A stretch of DNA of 64,000 nucleotides from NCBI GenBank assembly GCA_000499405.2, contig HG738138.1, positions 3,956,368 through 4,020,367 of the forward strand, given 5' to 3'. The DNA comes from Onchocerca volvulus (Eukaryota; Nematoda; Chromadorea; Rhabditida; Onchocercidae). The translations under genes were made by a program, and so were the position numbers. The notes under the pieces are model-generated. The model saw only the letters and a list, made by a program, of their open reading frames with translations, did no database searches and had not been told where the DNA came from. Positions 1-13,714 of this stretch are shown piece after piece. Within the stretch, counting starts at the first letter, position 1; every line of letters starts with the position of its first letter.

Positions 1-3000
1 ACTTATTTTTTCTGTTTCTTTACTTTTCATTCCTTTTAGTTTTAAACTATTCATAATTAATTTTTGTAACTTCGTAAAATTAGAAAGTGAATCTTTTTTC
101 ATATTTGGCACTAATCTTTTTCATATATTTGACACTACTGAAGAGAAAAATCGATATCATTTAGAATGTCTCAATCCTTTTTAGCACAAGATGATATTCT
201 TTCGATATGTGTTTGTGGATGTCATTGCATCCCAAATTGTGTGATCTGCTAAATTTAATTGAGATAAGGCAGTGATAAAAATCTTTTTTATCTTACTTGT
301 TCATAAGTAGCATTTAGGAAATTAGAAAAGCTGATTGTGTGATTAAGGAAGTTGCATTTGTCATTTGTTTTTTTTCCTCTATGCTCTGGCAAGGTCGATC
401 TTTGTCAAATGATTCTTAGTGCCGCAAAGAAATGACCTTTTTCCATCAATATTAAAGTAATACTTCATCAGACTCGAACTTCTTAGATATCAATAAATTT
501 TGGCAGTATCCATTAAATCTATGAAATTTTCGTTTCGAAACTTGGTTGTATTCTCAGCAATGGCACATTTTTAGTGCAATGCAAAATCACAATGTTAGCA
601 AAGTTTTGTAACAAGTATGAATGAAAATGTGTAAGTGTTAAATACTTGAATATTTAAACTTAAGTTTTTTCCTGCTTTTTTCTTTTTTTTTTTATTTTTT
701 TTGCTCTTAACAATAATGCATATTTAAAAAACAAAACGAACATTAAAATAATAGGAATAAATTTTCCAAAATGGAAAATTTTGCATGAAAAAAGTTGTGT
801 CTTTCAAGATGCGCAACAATTTTCCCGTCAAAATTCTTAATTTATTTATTCAAGTTGACATTAATGCAGTTTAAATCTATATAGTCGTAAAAGCGTACGT
901 TGAATCTGAATGTCGAAGACGAGGTATTAAATAAACGAGCAATGTCTATTGATTGCTAATTTAATCAAAACAAAGTACTCCCTATGTATTATTATATGAA
1001 TGGGAGTCTTTTGAGAATGCGAAAAAATTTGTTGATCAATTTTTTTTGGCAGATTTCCCGATTGAATTTTTTTTTTCTTTTGCTTTTTTCTCGGAAAAAG
1101 CTGGGCTATGAATGATGTAGCATGGCAGAATAGCTAATTTTAATCTTTCTTTTCTTTACACATAACAAATTTGTTCATTTTTAAAATGCTTGCAAAAATG
1201 TGCAGTTTATTTTTCATTTCCATGCAAGAAACTGTAAGTTTTCTATGCTCTGAATTAAACCGCACATCTATTCCAAACATTTATTCTATCCCTCATAGCT
1301 CTTTTTTCGAAGTTTTTTTAATCAGTTACTGCGACAGCGAATAGTGAAGGAAAAATTATCTATGTAAATTTGAGTCGAAAAAAAAAAAAAAAACAAGAAA
1401 AGTGAATAGTAACAATCACGTACTGGCAATAATTTTGGAATTTTATCTTTAAATATCCTCTTCATTTCCTTTTCCTTCAAAAGGAAATTTTCTTCATTTC
1501 CTTCAAAATTTCAAGATTTCGAGAACTTTGTTTCTTTGCTTTTTCTTGGCCACTGCATTAATTACTCATCAGTTTGGAATATTTAGTAATCATGTGTCCT
1601 AATGGAAAAATATTTAGTCAAATCAATACATAAATTATTATGCATTGATTTGATTAAAATTCTTTTTGTTATTTTAAAGAGCTACTGAGAAATTTGTATA
1701 GTTATTGACGATGATTTTTAGGTAAATTAGTGTTACTAATTTTAAGCTAATTTTATGGTTAGAAATTTGTAGGAAAATCGTAAAAATTTACAAACTATTT
1801 TCAAATCTTTTCACTCATAATTAATAAAAAATTTACATGCTTCATGTGGGCTGAATTATTCATTTCGCGTGATTTTTGGCTGCAAACTTTTGGAGCTTTG
1901 CACTCAAATTAAGTTTGCATTCTTCAATTTAGAAAATGTCAGCAAGAATAAGTTTTACTGTGAAAAACGTGAATTTCAATAAATTTCATTTGAACTTCAA
2001 TAAGTTCGTTATTGCAGAAATATTTGATACTATTAAAAAAGCTTGAAATTTTTGCTAAATTTGCTTTTAATTTTAATGAAAAAGTCGAGAAAATATTTGT
2101 GGGATTATTATATAAATTAATAATAACCGCTGCAAACAGTATGTGAATTTTTAATCTTAATTGACGTTTTGTTATTAATTTGTGCATTTGAAATTTTTAT
2201 CTTAATTTGTGCTATTATTCATTTGCTGCAAATTGCTTTTCTAGAATTTTGCTTCAAATGGATTTACTTCATCATTTCCAATAATTATTAACTATTATTT
2301 GCAAGCTATTGCTTGTCTTTTTTCTTTTTTATTTGCTCCATAACTTTTTTTCGATGCAAATTCACAATTCCAGGAGCAAGTTGTTATTATTTGCCACAGA
2401 AATTGGAAAGTAAAATTTCAACGTGAAATCTATCATGCAAATTTAGTTACATTTAGTTAAATTTGCTCATAAAATTGCTCCTTGAAAATGATTTAGATAA
2501 TAAATAGAATGCAGTATATTTAATTTTATATTTTGCGTCATTTACATTTTGACATAATTCATAAAAACATGAGGAATTTTCGAGAGCACTCATGATAATT
2601 ACATATGTGATGTTCCGGAAAACAGCTTAATCATATCGATTCAGTTGTATTGATTGCTTTATAATGTTGAATTACTGAAAGTCACATATCACATATATCA
2701 CTAGATATTTTATCAAGTCATAGTTTAAGTCATTTGACATCAATAAATATCATAAACAAGAAATATAAGTCATATGGCTACGTTTTCATTTCTCCTCAAT
2801 TTCAACGGCAGGAGAGAGGATGATGATTGATATACATCGATTATCTGTACATATGATGTCATTTATACATAAAATTTAAGTTGATGCAAAATTCAAGAAA
2901 GCTTAAAATTGAAAACGATGTATTGCTGTGCTGTTAAATGAAATAATCATTTCCGAGCTTATATCCCAAATTTCATTAATTTCTAGCAAAAGTTAATACC

Positions 3001-3870
3001 ATTTTGTTAAAATTCAAATAAGGGAATAAATGACTTTAATGTTAATACTCAGAAGAAATGATTTTGAAATATTCGACTAATTTTTTATTTCCTCCGTCAC
3101 AATAATACTTAAGAATTTGGTTAGATCATAAAAGTTTTGATGGAATGCGATTCATAATATCTAGCCTAAACACTGCAACAAACAACTGGTTTCAGGATGT
3201 TAGGATAGCTTCTGAAATTAGGCTCATGTGTGGCAGAAATTTCTCTCACTATTTGCTACAATGTATGATTTCATATACTTTGTCTCGTGAGATCGATCAA
3301 TCTTTTATAGCTATGCTACCACTCTCAAAAAAGTTCGCTCCAATTCTTTTGCTCATGCAATTTGCTGTCACTGAATCCATTAAATTGATTAAATGGTCGG
3401 ACTTTTACTTCAAAAACATTACACTTATTCTATTTTTATCTTTATTATTTGCTCCGAATTTTCGACTTGAACATGTTGCAAACATCAAACATATTGTGTT
3501 TCCAGAAAAATTCATTAGCATTTTCACTCTTCTAATATTTTTACGAGGTTCACCAATAGTCTAATGAATCAGTACATGTAAGGAATCTTCATATTGATGA
3601 GTGTGCTGATGCATGATTGAACTGTAACAATGACACAGTATTATAAAAGTATTTTGGCGAAAATTCTTTTGCATTAATTTTTTAATTGCACAAAACAATT
3701 TGCAATATAGTGAATTTCTTAAAAAGCTTTAAAATAAGAGCGAATTTTTTCTTAGTTTACTTCATTATATAGAATGATGAGAATCGGTACTGGACAACAA
3801 AATACAACTCAAAACAGTAATTAATTAGAGCTGGTGTAATACTAAATGACACTCAATTTTCGCATATCAA
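1..3870. other. Intergenic, no recognisable gene
   Basis: A+T-rich sequence with many homopolymer runs. I found no exon chain with matching phases and no family motif on either strand. One ATG-initiated 139-codon ORF at 3145-3564 (+) is unrecognised and could be chance. A short near-palindrome lies near 1620-1652. Confidence 0.6.
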
Positions 3871-3879
3871 TCTTTTAAA

Positions 3880-4576
3880 AAAAAAAGTGTTTTTAAAATG
3901 ATAAAATAATTTTCAAATTTGAAATGTCATATTTTTGTGAAGAAAAAAATCCTTATTTTTATAAATTTGAAGTGTCATAAAATTCCTTGTTTATCAATCT
4001 CACAGATAAATGTCACTTTTCAAAAAACATGCGAATATTCTCGCATGTTTTTGAGAAATTAAATTGAGTATCTGTAAGATGGATAAACAAACAATTTTTG
4101 AAAGATTTGCACAATGGAAAAAAAAAAAACGGAATGACGGTAGGCGAGCAATAAAATCGAAAACATTTTTTGGTGAATTTAATTTAAGCAGAAACGAATT
4201 AACAAAAATTCATTCAGATTTTGTACATCTATTCAGTGAATTTAATCAGAACCAATGAACTTAGAGTTGTATTTGCTATTATGTAACTTAGAGGGTTTTG
4301 AAATGGTATTTTTCATTTTTCGTTTCCAATTTTGTCATTTTCAAAATCTTCTGAAGGAAATGACATGCGAAGCAATATCTGTCAATTTGGCTGTTCTCAG
4401 AGTCATCAATTTTTCTTTTTATAATACACATGTACTCTGGAAAAAGAAGTGTGAGCAAAAAATTAGCCAAGCTTTTTACTACTCATAAGCCTCAATTCTC
4501 TAGAAAAATGCGAGATTGGAAAAATACAACATTTCAAATTTGATAATTATTTTATCATTTTAAAACATTTTTTTCG
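3880..4576. repeat. Foldback (long inverted repeat) element
   Basis: A segment at about 3880-3926 recurs as its reverse complement at about 4529-4576, with only a few mismatches in about 47 bases. The roughly 600-bp interior contains a second, perfect 12-bp-arm hairpin at 4023-4052 with a 6-base loop. It also holds a small ATG-initiated basic ORF (4079-4258) that I do not recognise. The layout fits a MITE or foldback relic. I could not define target-site duplications. Confidence 0.6.
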
Positions 4577-4704
4577 TTTTAATCGAATATTTCCATTCTT
4601 TCTGTCTTTTTGCATCATTATCGATATCACTTTTTAAATGGAAGTCTAGTTTAGCTTAAGTGTCACTTGGTTTCCTCATTCCATACTTTTAATTTTCTGG
4701 AACG

Positions 4705-4717
4705 TTTTTTTCAGAAA
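4705..4717 (+). promoter_or_regulatory. Probable trans-splice acceptor of the GPCR mRNA
   Basis: A pyrimidine run ending in TTTTTTTCAG at 4714 lies three bases before the start ATG. In nematodes a strong acceptor this close to the first ATG, with no coding exon upstream in phase, usually marks spliced-leader addition. This placement decides the start codon chosen. Confidence 0.5.
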
Positions 4718-7700
4718 ATGATCGACAATGAAGAACCGCCAGAACCAATTGCAAGCGATTATGTTGAACTTGGAACATTAATCATTTTATTTATTATTGG
4801 TGGACCATTAAATCTTGCAGCACACACACAGGTAAATGTGCTTATTTTGCGAGAATTAATTTTGAAGTTTAAAAGTTCTTATTAATAATTCAGTTATGAA
4901 AAAAAAAATGTTTGATCCAACAGCTACTGCTTTCTGCTTCTTTTCGAATACGGATACATCCAAGTTCCGATTCATTTCAATTCATTTGCATGCTTTCCGT
5001 GTTTTTTTTTTTTCTAATAAATACTAAATAAAATTTTCCTGATTATCGTTGATTATGTGATAATCATATGTCGGGTGATTCGAATGAAATCAGAAACTCG
5101 AGGCAAATGAATTTAATAAAAACAGCAAAATCTATTTTTAACGCCTTATTTTCTTTTATTACATCCATAACAACAGTTACACTATTACTTCATCACCTGT
5201 CATCATTATTTCTCTTCAGTTTACGTACTGAATTTAGCGAGATTTATAATCCATCCAGCAGTGCTTTAAAATTTTGCATCGTTGATGAATCAAACCATGG
5301 ATCACATCATACATTCAATGTTTGATTTTGAAGTCTGTTAAGTAAGGAATTTTAAAATGAATAATTGACTCATTCTTGTATATATCAGGATATTTTTATC
5401 CTCATAAGTTGCAGAATTGAAGCTATTCCCGAGGTTTAGAGATAATTCTGGAAAGAAAAATATTTCGTATATATTTGGAATAAAGCATTCTTAACTTTCG
5501 TGAAATTTTCTTTCTTTTTAATTCGATTGCATTGTTTGAAGCAAAATTGTCGAAAAAAATGAATACCTTTTCAAAATCATTCAAATTGGTGTCTTTTCTT
5601 GCCTTCTAATATCAGGCAGATCATCTCGATCGTTTTCTTTGCAATGCAGGAGGATTTGCCAAGTTGTAAGAAATATTTGAGATAAGCTGACTAACAAATT
5701 TTACTCGAGTAAAAGTCATTTTTTATTTAAAAAAAAAAAGAAAAATAAGAAATACCAATCAAGCAATGTCCAATAATGATATTGATTCTTCACCATATCA
5801 GTGTTAGGGACTCAGAAGAAAAGAATAAAATTGAACGAAAACCTTCGAATACGAGTGGTTGTCACTTGGAATTCATCCAAATGATGTCCTCTCTTCCCTT
5901 TCTTTGAAACTAATTATAGGAGTATTTTCATAATTATTACATTCGCTATTTAAAGGAAACAATATCTCAGTTATGGAACTAGCAACAATTGAAGGCTAAC
6001 AAAGTTGACAGAACAAATCAGCATCCTAACAACACATATTGTCATTGAAACAGATCAAAATAATCTTCACCAACTTCATCACATCTTCCAATCCTCACAA
6101 ACTTCAAAAATTCCTATAACTTCAACAAATCACCACATTCATCACATCTTCCACATGTTCAATCTTCCAGTATTAGAAAACAAAATTTCGAATAAAATTT
6201 CAGATCACAGAACGGCCATCGGCTACACGTCTTGATATCCTGAAACGACATCTGAATTATTCCGATTTACTCGTACTGTTCATATATGTACCATCACGAA
6301 TTTGTTGGCTGCTGACATATGACTGGCGAGGTGGAAATTGTTTGTGCAAAATTATCAAATTTCTTCATACGTTTGCTTTTCAGGTGATAATTTCAAATTG
6401 ATGAGAAAATTCGTTAACTTGTAAAAGTAACTTTTAGGTTAAGTGAAGGTCGGATGTCAATTTGTTTAGTTACACGAATAATGGTCATGTTTTGTTTAAA
6501 AGGCATGATTATCATGAAATCATTGTTTGAAAACTTGATCCTTAGTTGTACATTGCTGTGCAGTTTTCAATCAATCTACTTATTGTTTGCTTTTATTTTT
6601 AGAAGAAGGAACATACTAGAATAATTTTGATATTTTGAAAACTTCTTTTTCTGAACAAATATTTTCTAAAATTAAGTAGCCGAAAACTTAGTTTTCTAAA
6701 AAGTTCTTACAAAGTTTGGTGAGGCTTGAGAAGAAGGGAGCATCAGGTGATTTTTATAGTCTGCCCAATGCTAAGACCTTTTCAAAATTGAATAAGTAGG
6801 ATTAGAATCGTAGGTTTCTTAATACAAAATTTTATCAAGATCGTAGCTGAAGTTTTTCCGTCAACCATAAGCCTAGACATGACATGTTTAGATGTGACAC
6901 GATTGACAAATGTGACATTTTTATATTATTATGTTATAGCATATCACTTTGGTAGATTTCTTAATGCAGGTATCGTCAAATGTGATTGTTTGTATAGCAA
7001 TTGATCGCTTATTATCAGTGATGTCATCACAACATCATTCACCAGAAAAAGCTCAACGAAGAACTCGAGCCATGCTTATGATAGCATGGATTGCTGCTGC
7101 TATTATCAGTACGCCGCAATTTGTCGTGTGGAAAACATTTCTTGCATTTAAGGAGCTTAACTGGAGTCAATGCATGCAGGTAAACAATATTGCTTCAACA
7201 TGTGACTTCAAAATTTTTTTAAATTTCTAGAAAATCGTTTCATTATTCATGAGTATTTTTACCATGTTTTTTCCTCTAATTGCATTCTGTTGATTGGTAT
7301 TCTTGCAATTAGATTTTTACTTCTATTTGTGTTTAAATTATTATTCTCTCCTCTATTGATTAGCCATACTATTATGATTTAAATTACAGATCTGGGAAAT
7401 AGTTCGCGTTGAGCAGGCCATGCAAAATAATAGTGCTGCGGTAACGCGTCAACTGATGGAAGAAGAAAATATTTATGTTATTGTTCACATGATGCTGATT
7501 TTTTGGGTTCCAGCAACTATTGTTGTAGTTTGTCTTCTTTACATCCTTGATTTTTTTTCCCTTTTATCCAGCTCAAGAAATTCTTGAATACAAGAAGGCA
7601 TAAACATAAGTTGGCATTTTTTTTAGAGTGAGTGAATTGCAATGTTGCAGTTGTGCTATCTAACCGTATCGTGCTGGGTTTACCTGAATTCACGGCCCAT

Positions 7701-7987
7701 AACAAATGCAGCAATGTATTCGCATAATTTAAGTCAAATAGCTGTTACTGCTTGCGAAAACAACAGAAGATGTATAAGGAGTCAACAGTCTGCTGGTATG
7801 TGAAAAAGTTTCAATTTAAAATTCCACGCATAACTAAAATCATCAATCATAACTAGCCCAAATTTAAACCAAAAATAAAATTGCTGGTTGGTTTAAATGT
7901 GAATCAAAAAGATAAAAATGAAAAGATCTGTGGTTCAAATGGCTTTATTTTCGATTCTTCTTTGAAACAAGTTATAGGTATTTCTTA

Positions 7988-8018
<31 letters not shown>

Positions 8019-10233
8019 TTAATAATAATAATAATAATAAATATAATAAACAATAATAAATTATATCCATAGTAATTTGTTCCTTTGTTAACTGGTTGAG
8101 AGGAAACTGGACGGAAAATTTTTGATGTTATCATAATAGATATGATTTAGTAATTTTTGAAGTGTCATTTCCCTGTCCCAAAAAAATTCGTTTTTTATAA
8201 TAGCTTGCAAAATAGACGTTATTTTGTGAAAGCTAATTGTAATATCTGTTTTCTCAGAAGTCTCAACACAGCAAAAAGTGCTAATAATATCTAGATTTGG
8301 ATGAGAAATTTCAGCTTAAGAGAAGAGAAATTCTGAGACGTCGATATCATTACTCCGGTATTCCGGTTTTTCTTTTCAATTTCTTTTCGATTTGCAAGTA
8401 CAATGAAGCGCAACATATCTTTATTTTAAATTCTTGCTTTCAACGATAAGTTAAGTTCGAATATATTATAATTTTTCATGAGGAAACACTGCTTACTTTC
8501 TTCGTGGAATTTTCTTCCCGGTGATCGGTAGTCTTTGTATCCAAGAAATTTTGCTGTCACGATTTTCGATCTTTTTGTCTCTTTTGATTTTATCAGTGCC
8601 AAAAAAATCAGGAAATTCATAACAATACCGAAAATATACGAAAAGATGTAAGGCACAAAAATTGTATGAAATTGAATTATTGGTCTGCGAAAGCTAAAAT
8701 TTGAAGAAGCTTGAGCTTGTAGCATGAAGAATCAGATTCGAGTTAAGAGAATTAATAAGTCTGAGAACCATTTAGGCAGACTTAATTCAGTAGCCATTCA
8801 CTAACAAAAAAAAATACAATTTATATTCAATTATTATTCAAAATTCGCAAAAATGAAAAGAACAAATATTGACAAAGGAATGACCTTTGCCATTTGCCTA
8901 TATGTACAAGCGCACCACGGATAATTATTATTCCAAAGAATAAAGCATATATGGAGATAAGCTCGATGTGAGATAGAAACTAAAGAAAGGGTTACGGTAC
9001 TGGATCGTTGCCGAAAAGTAAACGACAGCTGAGTGATCGTTCCTCATCGGTTGCCTAAAGTTAAAAATCATTAACATCTCCAATTTTTCAATCATTCAGA
9101 ACCGTTATCCAGAAACTGTAGATTGATTTCTGATTGGAAAGAAATGCATAGCAATATACTTGCTCATTGATTTTTGATCAACCTATAGTCCATAAAATGA
9201 TTTTATAAAAATAGAGAAACAACATAAAATGTTGTTTGCAATCAAAGTTTGTGTCCGATTTTGATACATAGTTTAATTTGATAGAGTTGCAATATAAGAT
9301 GATGAAAAGATTACTGATCTGCAGATTGGAAGCCCTTAAAATCGACTCTAAAAAAAGAAAAGGATGAAAATGCGCCGTCACCGTTATTAAGGCGTACGTT
9401 TTTTCTTAGTCACTGCTTTATCATTTCATGGAATTGAAGAATTTTGGGTAGATAAACAGAAATAAGAAGTGAATATTTGAAATCAAATTTGATCTTCTCA
9501 TGCTTCAATCGTTATAATCGTTCTATCATTTATTCACTGTAACGCAACTTCTTGTGATGCTCTGATTGCATGCTAGATGCAATCGCACACATATGAGCTT
9601 GCATGCTAAATGCAATCATATGCAACTTGAATGAGATTCTGTTTAATCTATCCTGGAGCTAAGCTTTCATGGTTTATACTTTAATATTCTCAATGTAATT
9701 CTAGCGAATCCACGGATCGTTATTAGTGAAGATGGCCAGGCAGTGAATACTCATCCGACAACGAAACGAGGTAACATTGCTACGATAGACTACAATTCAG
9801 GTGGTTATGTTGTCAATTGTCGCTCGTCCACTGCTCGGTATATTTTCCAACTTGTAACTTTCGTGTAATCTTTGGATTGTGTAAATTTGCTTGATTAATG
9901 CATGGAAATTTCAGGAGTCGAACGATTCGAATAAGTTTTCAGCTAGTGGCTGCCTATATAATATGTTGGTTACCGTACAATGGACTCAGCTTGTATCAAT
10001 ATGTGGATCCTCAAGGATTTTTTGAGGCACATGCTAATAAGGTACGTTCAGAAGAACACTTCAGGAATAATTTAAATCCGAAGAGTCATGTGAAGCAATA
10101 GTGAATAGAAATTATCTTTCAGGTCTATTGTTTGCATAGCATCATGGTTTTCAATGCAGTGATCAATCCATACCTTTATGGCCTATTTGGAAATTTAAAT
10201 TTCTTACCACAGAAACGAACTGGCCAAAATTGA
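4718..10233 (+). CDS. Rhodopsin-like peptide GPCR, GnRH/AKH/vasopressin-receptor group
   Basis: Eight exons join in phase: 4718-4831, 6204-6383, 6970-7179, 7390-7527, 7651-7795, 9705-9837, 9915-10041 and 10123-10233, giving 385 residues. TM1 is about residues 16-38, TM2 54-74 and TM3 87-112. A W-G-G-x-C motif lies before TM3 (Cys84 or Cys86), and a DRL triplet starts at residue 110 in place of DRY. TM4 is 132-152, with an extracellular-loop Cys at 166. TM5 is 197-226, TM6 312-334 with CWLPY, and TM7 ends in NPYLY (364-368). The start ATG follows TTTTTTTCAG by three bases, suggesting a trans-splice acceptor. The extracellular N-terminus is short and the C-terminal tail is only 17 residues. The TM3 stretch SSNVIVCIAIDRL and the CWLPY motif are what I associate with nematode gnrr-type receptors. 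That subfamily assignment is knowledge-based and less certain than the GPCR call. It would signal through a G protein at the plasma membrane, probably in neurons. Confidence 0.88.
7850..8660. repeat. Dispersed repeat, copy A (inside GPCR intron 5)
   Basis: This copy is homologous to 13715-14505. The flanks are clearly diverged, but the core 8052-8520 matches 13878-14346 base for base at a constant offset of 5826 in every stretch I compared. An AAT microsatellite lies at its left. On the minus strand the right side contains an acceptor-like CAAATTTTAG and an open stretch encoding one hydrophobic segment followed by a basic region. That stretch ends at a donor-like GAAGAAA/GTAAG. It could be a fossil exon of a small gene carried by the repeat. 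Confidence 0.8.
7987..8060. repeat. AAT trinucleotide microsatellite
   Basis: An interrupted run of AAT units at the left edge of the identical repeat core. A shorter, imperfect version occupies the same place in copy B near 13855-13886. Confidence 0.9.
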
Positions 10234-13200
10234 TACAACGTACGCTTATAAATTTATGATCTTTGTTATAGCTACATTCTGCTGTGATTTCTTTTAATTA
10301 ATTACAAAATTTTTAACGAAATCTTGTTCGCTTTTTTCAAAAGACACAACAACATCTTGATTTTTAATTCCTGCATTATTTTGTGCTGCCGTCTTCAATA
10401 TGACAACAAACTCACGGCTAAAAGAAGTTTAAAGTAGAACAAAAATAAAAATTTTCCCATTCATTTTTTTTTTTTTTTTTAAATATCTTAAAAGGTGTAG
10501 ATGATATTTTCTGTGCGAATGTCTTTAAAGCTACTTTTGATTTTAAAATTTAGCAGGTAAATTTTCTGTTAGCAATGCTGCATGTAACTTTTAAAGAGCT
10601 TTCAAATTTGTAAGCAAATTTAATTTATATCTGAAATAATACAATTCACGGATCTGAATTTATATGCATCTTTTTTAAAAAAAATTAAATTCTGGAGTTT
10701 TCCGAACAGATTGTTTTGTAAGTCTACACCTAATGGCCAGTGATTACAGAAAGCTCAGTAGGAAAAGAATAGAATAGATGGACAATTGATGTCGCTGTTT
10801 CGTTTTGAAATTCTTATAATGAAATGTGAAAATTCGAGTTCCAAACTTGGTTATACTTGAAAAACATCTGCCAAAAGTACAGCATACATCTTTCTATTAT
10901 TTGATTCGAAGATGGAATAAACTGGTATCGATCTCGACTTGAATTGAATCCGACATGAGACCTAAGTTGTCGTGGCGTTACCACATTCAGAATAAAATTA
11001 CCGTAGTTGTTAATGTGATGAGTGGCTTTTCACTGAAGGACCGATATAATTTACGAAAAAGGAGCGAATTTCAAAATGACGCAGCATTTCTTAGTAGAGA
11101 CCTTGGAATCGAAAGAGATTTTTAAGAAGCATGCATTATTTAAGCTTATTGAGAAATATTCTCACAGTGACACAATTATTTTATTTGATTTATATAAATC
11201 ATTTCACGAATATTCTGCGGAATTATTCGTTTGACATGATTTGATGAGATTCAATGAGAGAAGCCCCAAATATTGGTAATTAAAGTTTGCCTTCGAAAAG
11301 AATACTTTCGAACTTCTGAAAGTGAACTATGAAAGTGTGATCAGGACTAATAAATGGTAAGCTGCAATCGATCATCTGACGTTATCCGTTCTTTTGCGGA
11401 ATTTCTGCAATATCTTGAGATCTACTGCTTTGATTTCCAATACATGCTCTTAACATTATCATGAAAATTCGTAGACGCTTACATCATATTATCTAAACTA
11501 ACATTCTTCTTGTAACTGATTTGCAGTATCGTATGTTGACTATGAAATATTGTTTACATATTTCATTTCTATTTTCTTTGCCATGTCATTCTCGTCTACT
11601 TCACTTTTTTTTTTTTGTTGTTGTGATAGCATTTATGATATTGAAGACAATATTTTCTTCAAGTTTGTTAATAACTGAGATTTTTGAATCGATCGACATT
11701 CATTTTTCCATGGATACAGATCATTGTTGTAGCACGAAACGGCGAATCCCACTTTTTTTTGTGTTTTCCCTTTTCTAACATTTTCACTTTTTTTCAATTT
11801 TCTTTTTGCAATAACCATTTAGTCAACGAATTCCATTGGGTCTGCTGGCCATCTTCAAATTAAGGTCAGCAAATGCTGCCAACTCCCTGTTTTCCGTACC
11901 AAGCAAGAATGCTGTTACGACACTTGTTTTTGATATATAAAACAATTTGGAGAATTAGATATTTGAAGGTGTATAATCAATTCTTCTTTATAGAATGTGC
12001 AATTGGTAATTTGAGAAAGGAAATTGTATCAATGCTACTTGTATATCATAATGGCTGAAAAAGTGCAGAATACTAACGGATGAATCGCTGGTCGTTAACA
12101 TTCTCGCCTATTGTTTGCATTTTGAGGATTCTTGATGATTTCGTGAACTTGTCTCAAATAGAATCTAATGTACATTAAATTTTATATCTCAAGTATTTAC
12201 CTTCAACATTTTTTTTTTTTTTTTTGCGTAAAATTTCGCTTCTACAATCAGCATTCAGTATTTCTGACTATAATTAATTATCGGGTGCTTGTTTCATGAA
12301 TTTTTCCAAAAAGATTGGAGAAAATTAGAATAAATCCATCTTGATATTCTGCAGGTAAAATTCATAGCATAAAGCTTACGTCCTAATTTTACCTTCGAAT
12401 AAAGCAAGTATTGGCTTATTGATAATAAATTCGAATTATTCGGAAAATTGAGGTTTGATATAAGCATTTATTGAAAGAATAAACAGTGACAAATACTGTT
12501 ACTTTTGTTCACATTATCTCTTTAGGGGATATCGGATGAATTCGATTATTCCATCTTTTTCGCTCAAAATATAAAGTAGAAAAAGGTTTCATTTTGAGAA
12601 TTTCTTGCCATGTTTTGTCCGAACAATTATTCATCTACTTATTTATTTATACACTTAACGATCTGCTTATTCATTTATTCATATCCATAGAATGAGACTA
12701 AAGCTACGAAAAAAATATTGCAATATATTATATTACACCGCAGAAGTACAATTGCTAGATGTTTTAATATATTGCAATCATAATTGCTTGCTTTCTATAT
12801 TTGGCTAAAAATTGATTACTTGCCAATTATTATTTAATAAATTCATTACTTGAAAGCTTCGGTTATTATTCGATGAGGATATGATTAATTGAACCAAGCA
12901 ATAATGTTTTGAAACTGCCCTTATGGTCATATTAGATTACCTTTCAGTATCTGAGTGCATCTGAAAGGATTCGCACTATTCCGTTTTCTTAATATCGTCT
13001 TCAAGATTGATCCTTTTTTTCAGAAAAATCGAAGTTAAAGAGTTGTTTTGAATGAAACAAATGTAGATTTCACTCAAATATGATCATTACTTTAAAAACT
13101 TTCTGAAAACTTGACAAATCAAGCATTTTAATTATTTCCCAATTCGATAAATTTAAATGAACCGTAAGTTTCACTGTTTCGTTTTGCTCTTGTGGCTCGC

Positions 13201-13700
13201 TAATGCACTTCAGTAATACATGCCTGAAAAATATTTTTATGTTAGCCTTTTTTATTTTTCAATGAAATCCCTTTCAGATCATCGCAAGTTATTATTATCT
13301 ACAAATACTTTAAATTCATCCGTCAATCAATCAGTACTTGTTAAGTTGAGTGAAGAGATCGAAACTGCTGCAAACTACAAATTGATGGAGAGAATTAGTT
13401 CATATTTCAAAATTTTGAAGTTCATGACGATTTATGTAGAATAATCAATTGAAATATTGATAAAATAAGGTTCTAGTAATGATAATTTCATTGCGATACT
13501 CCATCCAATTAGTCTATTTCAGGCTGCATCATATTAACAAGAACCTGATTAAAATATTTATGCAGGACTGAAAGCTTGAAAGCATAATGGTTGAGTGCTA
13601 TAGTTAGTTTAAAATCGAAGTTATATTTTTATGTAAAAAATTCGAGTTACTGTAATCTTGAACTCAGGATGTAGCTAAAATTAGTGAAAAATGTACCAAT
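10234..13700. other. Intergenic, no supported gene
   Basis: A+T-rich sequence after the receptor stop codon. There are short coding-like stretches, for example a 53-codon ATG ORF starting at about 11077 (+) and an open stretch at 13220-13444 (+). None connects to a second exon or shows a motif I recognise. Confidence 0.5.
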
Positions 13701-13714
13701 CGTGGACCTCAGCG

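Noticed and set aside
3145..3564. 139-codon ATG ORF on the plus strand
   Set aside because: No motif, no splice context and no homology recognised. In sequence this A+T-rich, one ORF of this length in 64 kb is not far from chance.
11077..11235. 53-codon ATG ORF with coding-like composition
   Set aside because: Isolated, no partner exon, and a neighbouring frame looks equally coding-like. I could not decide between relic and chance.
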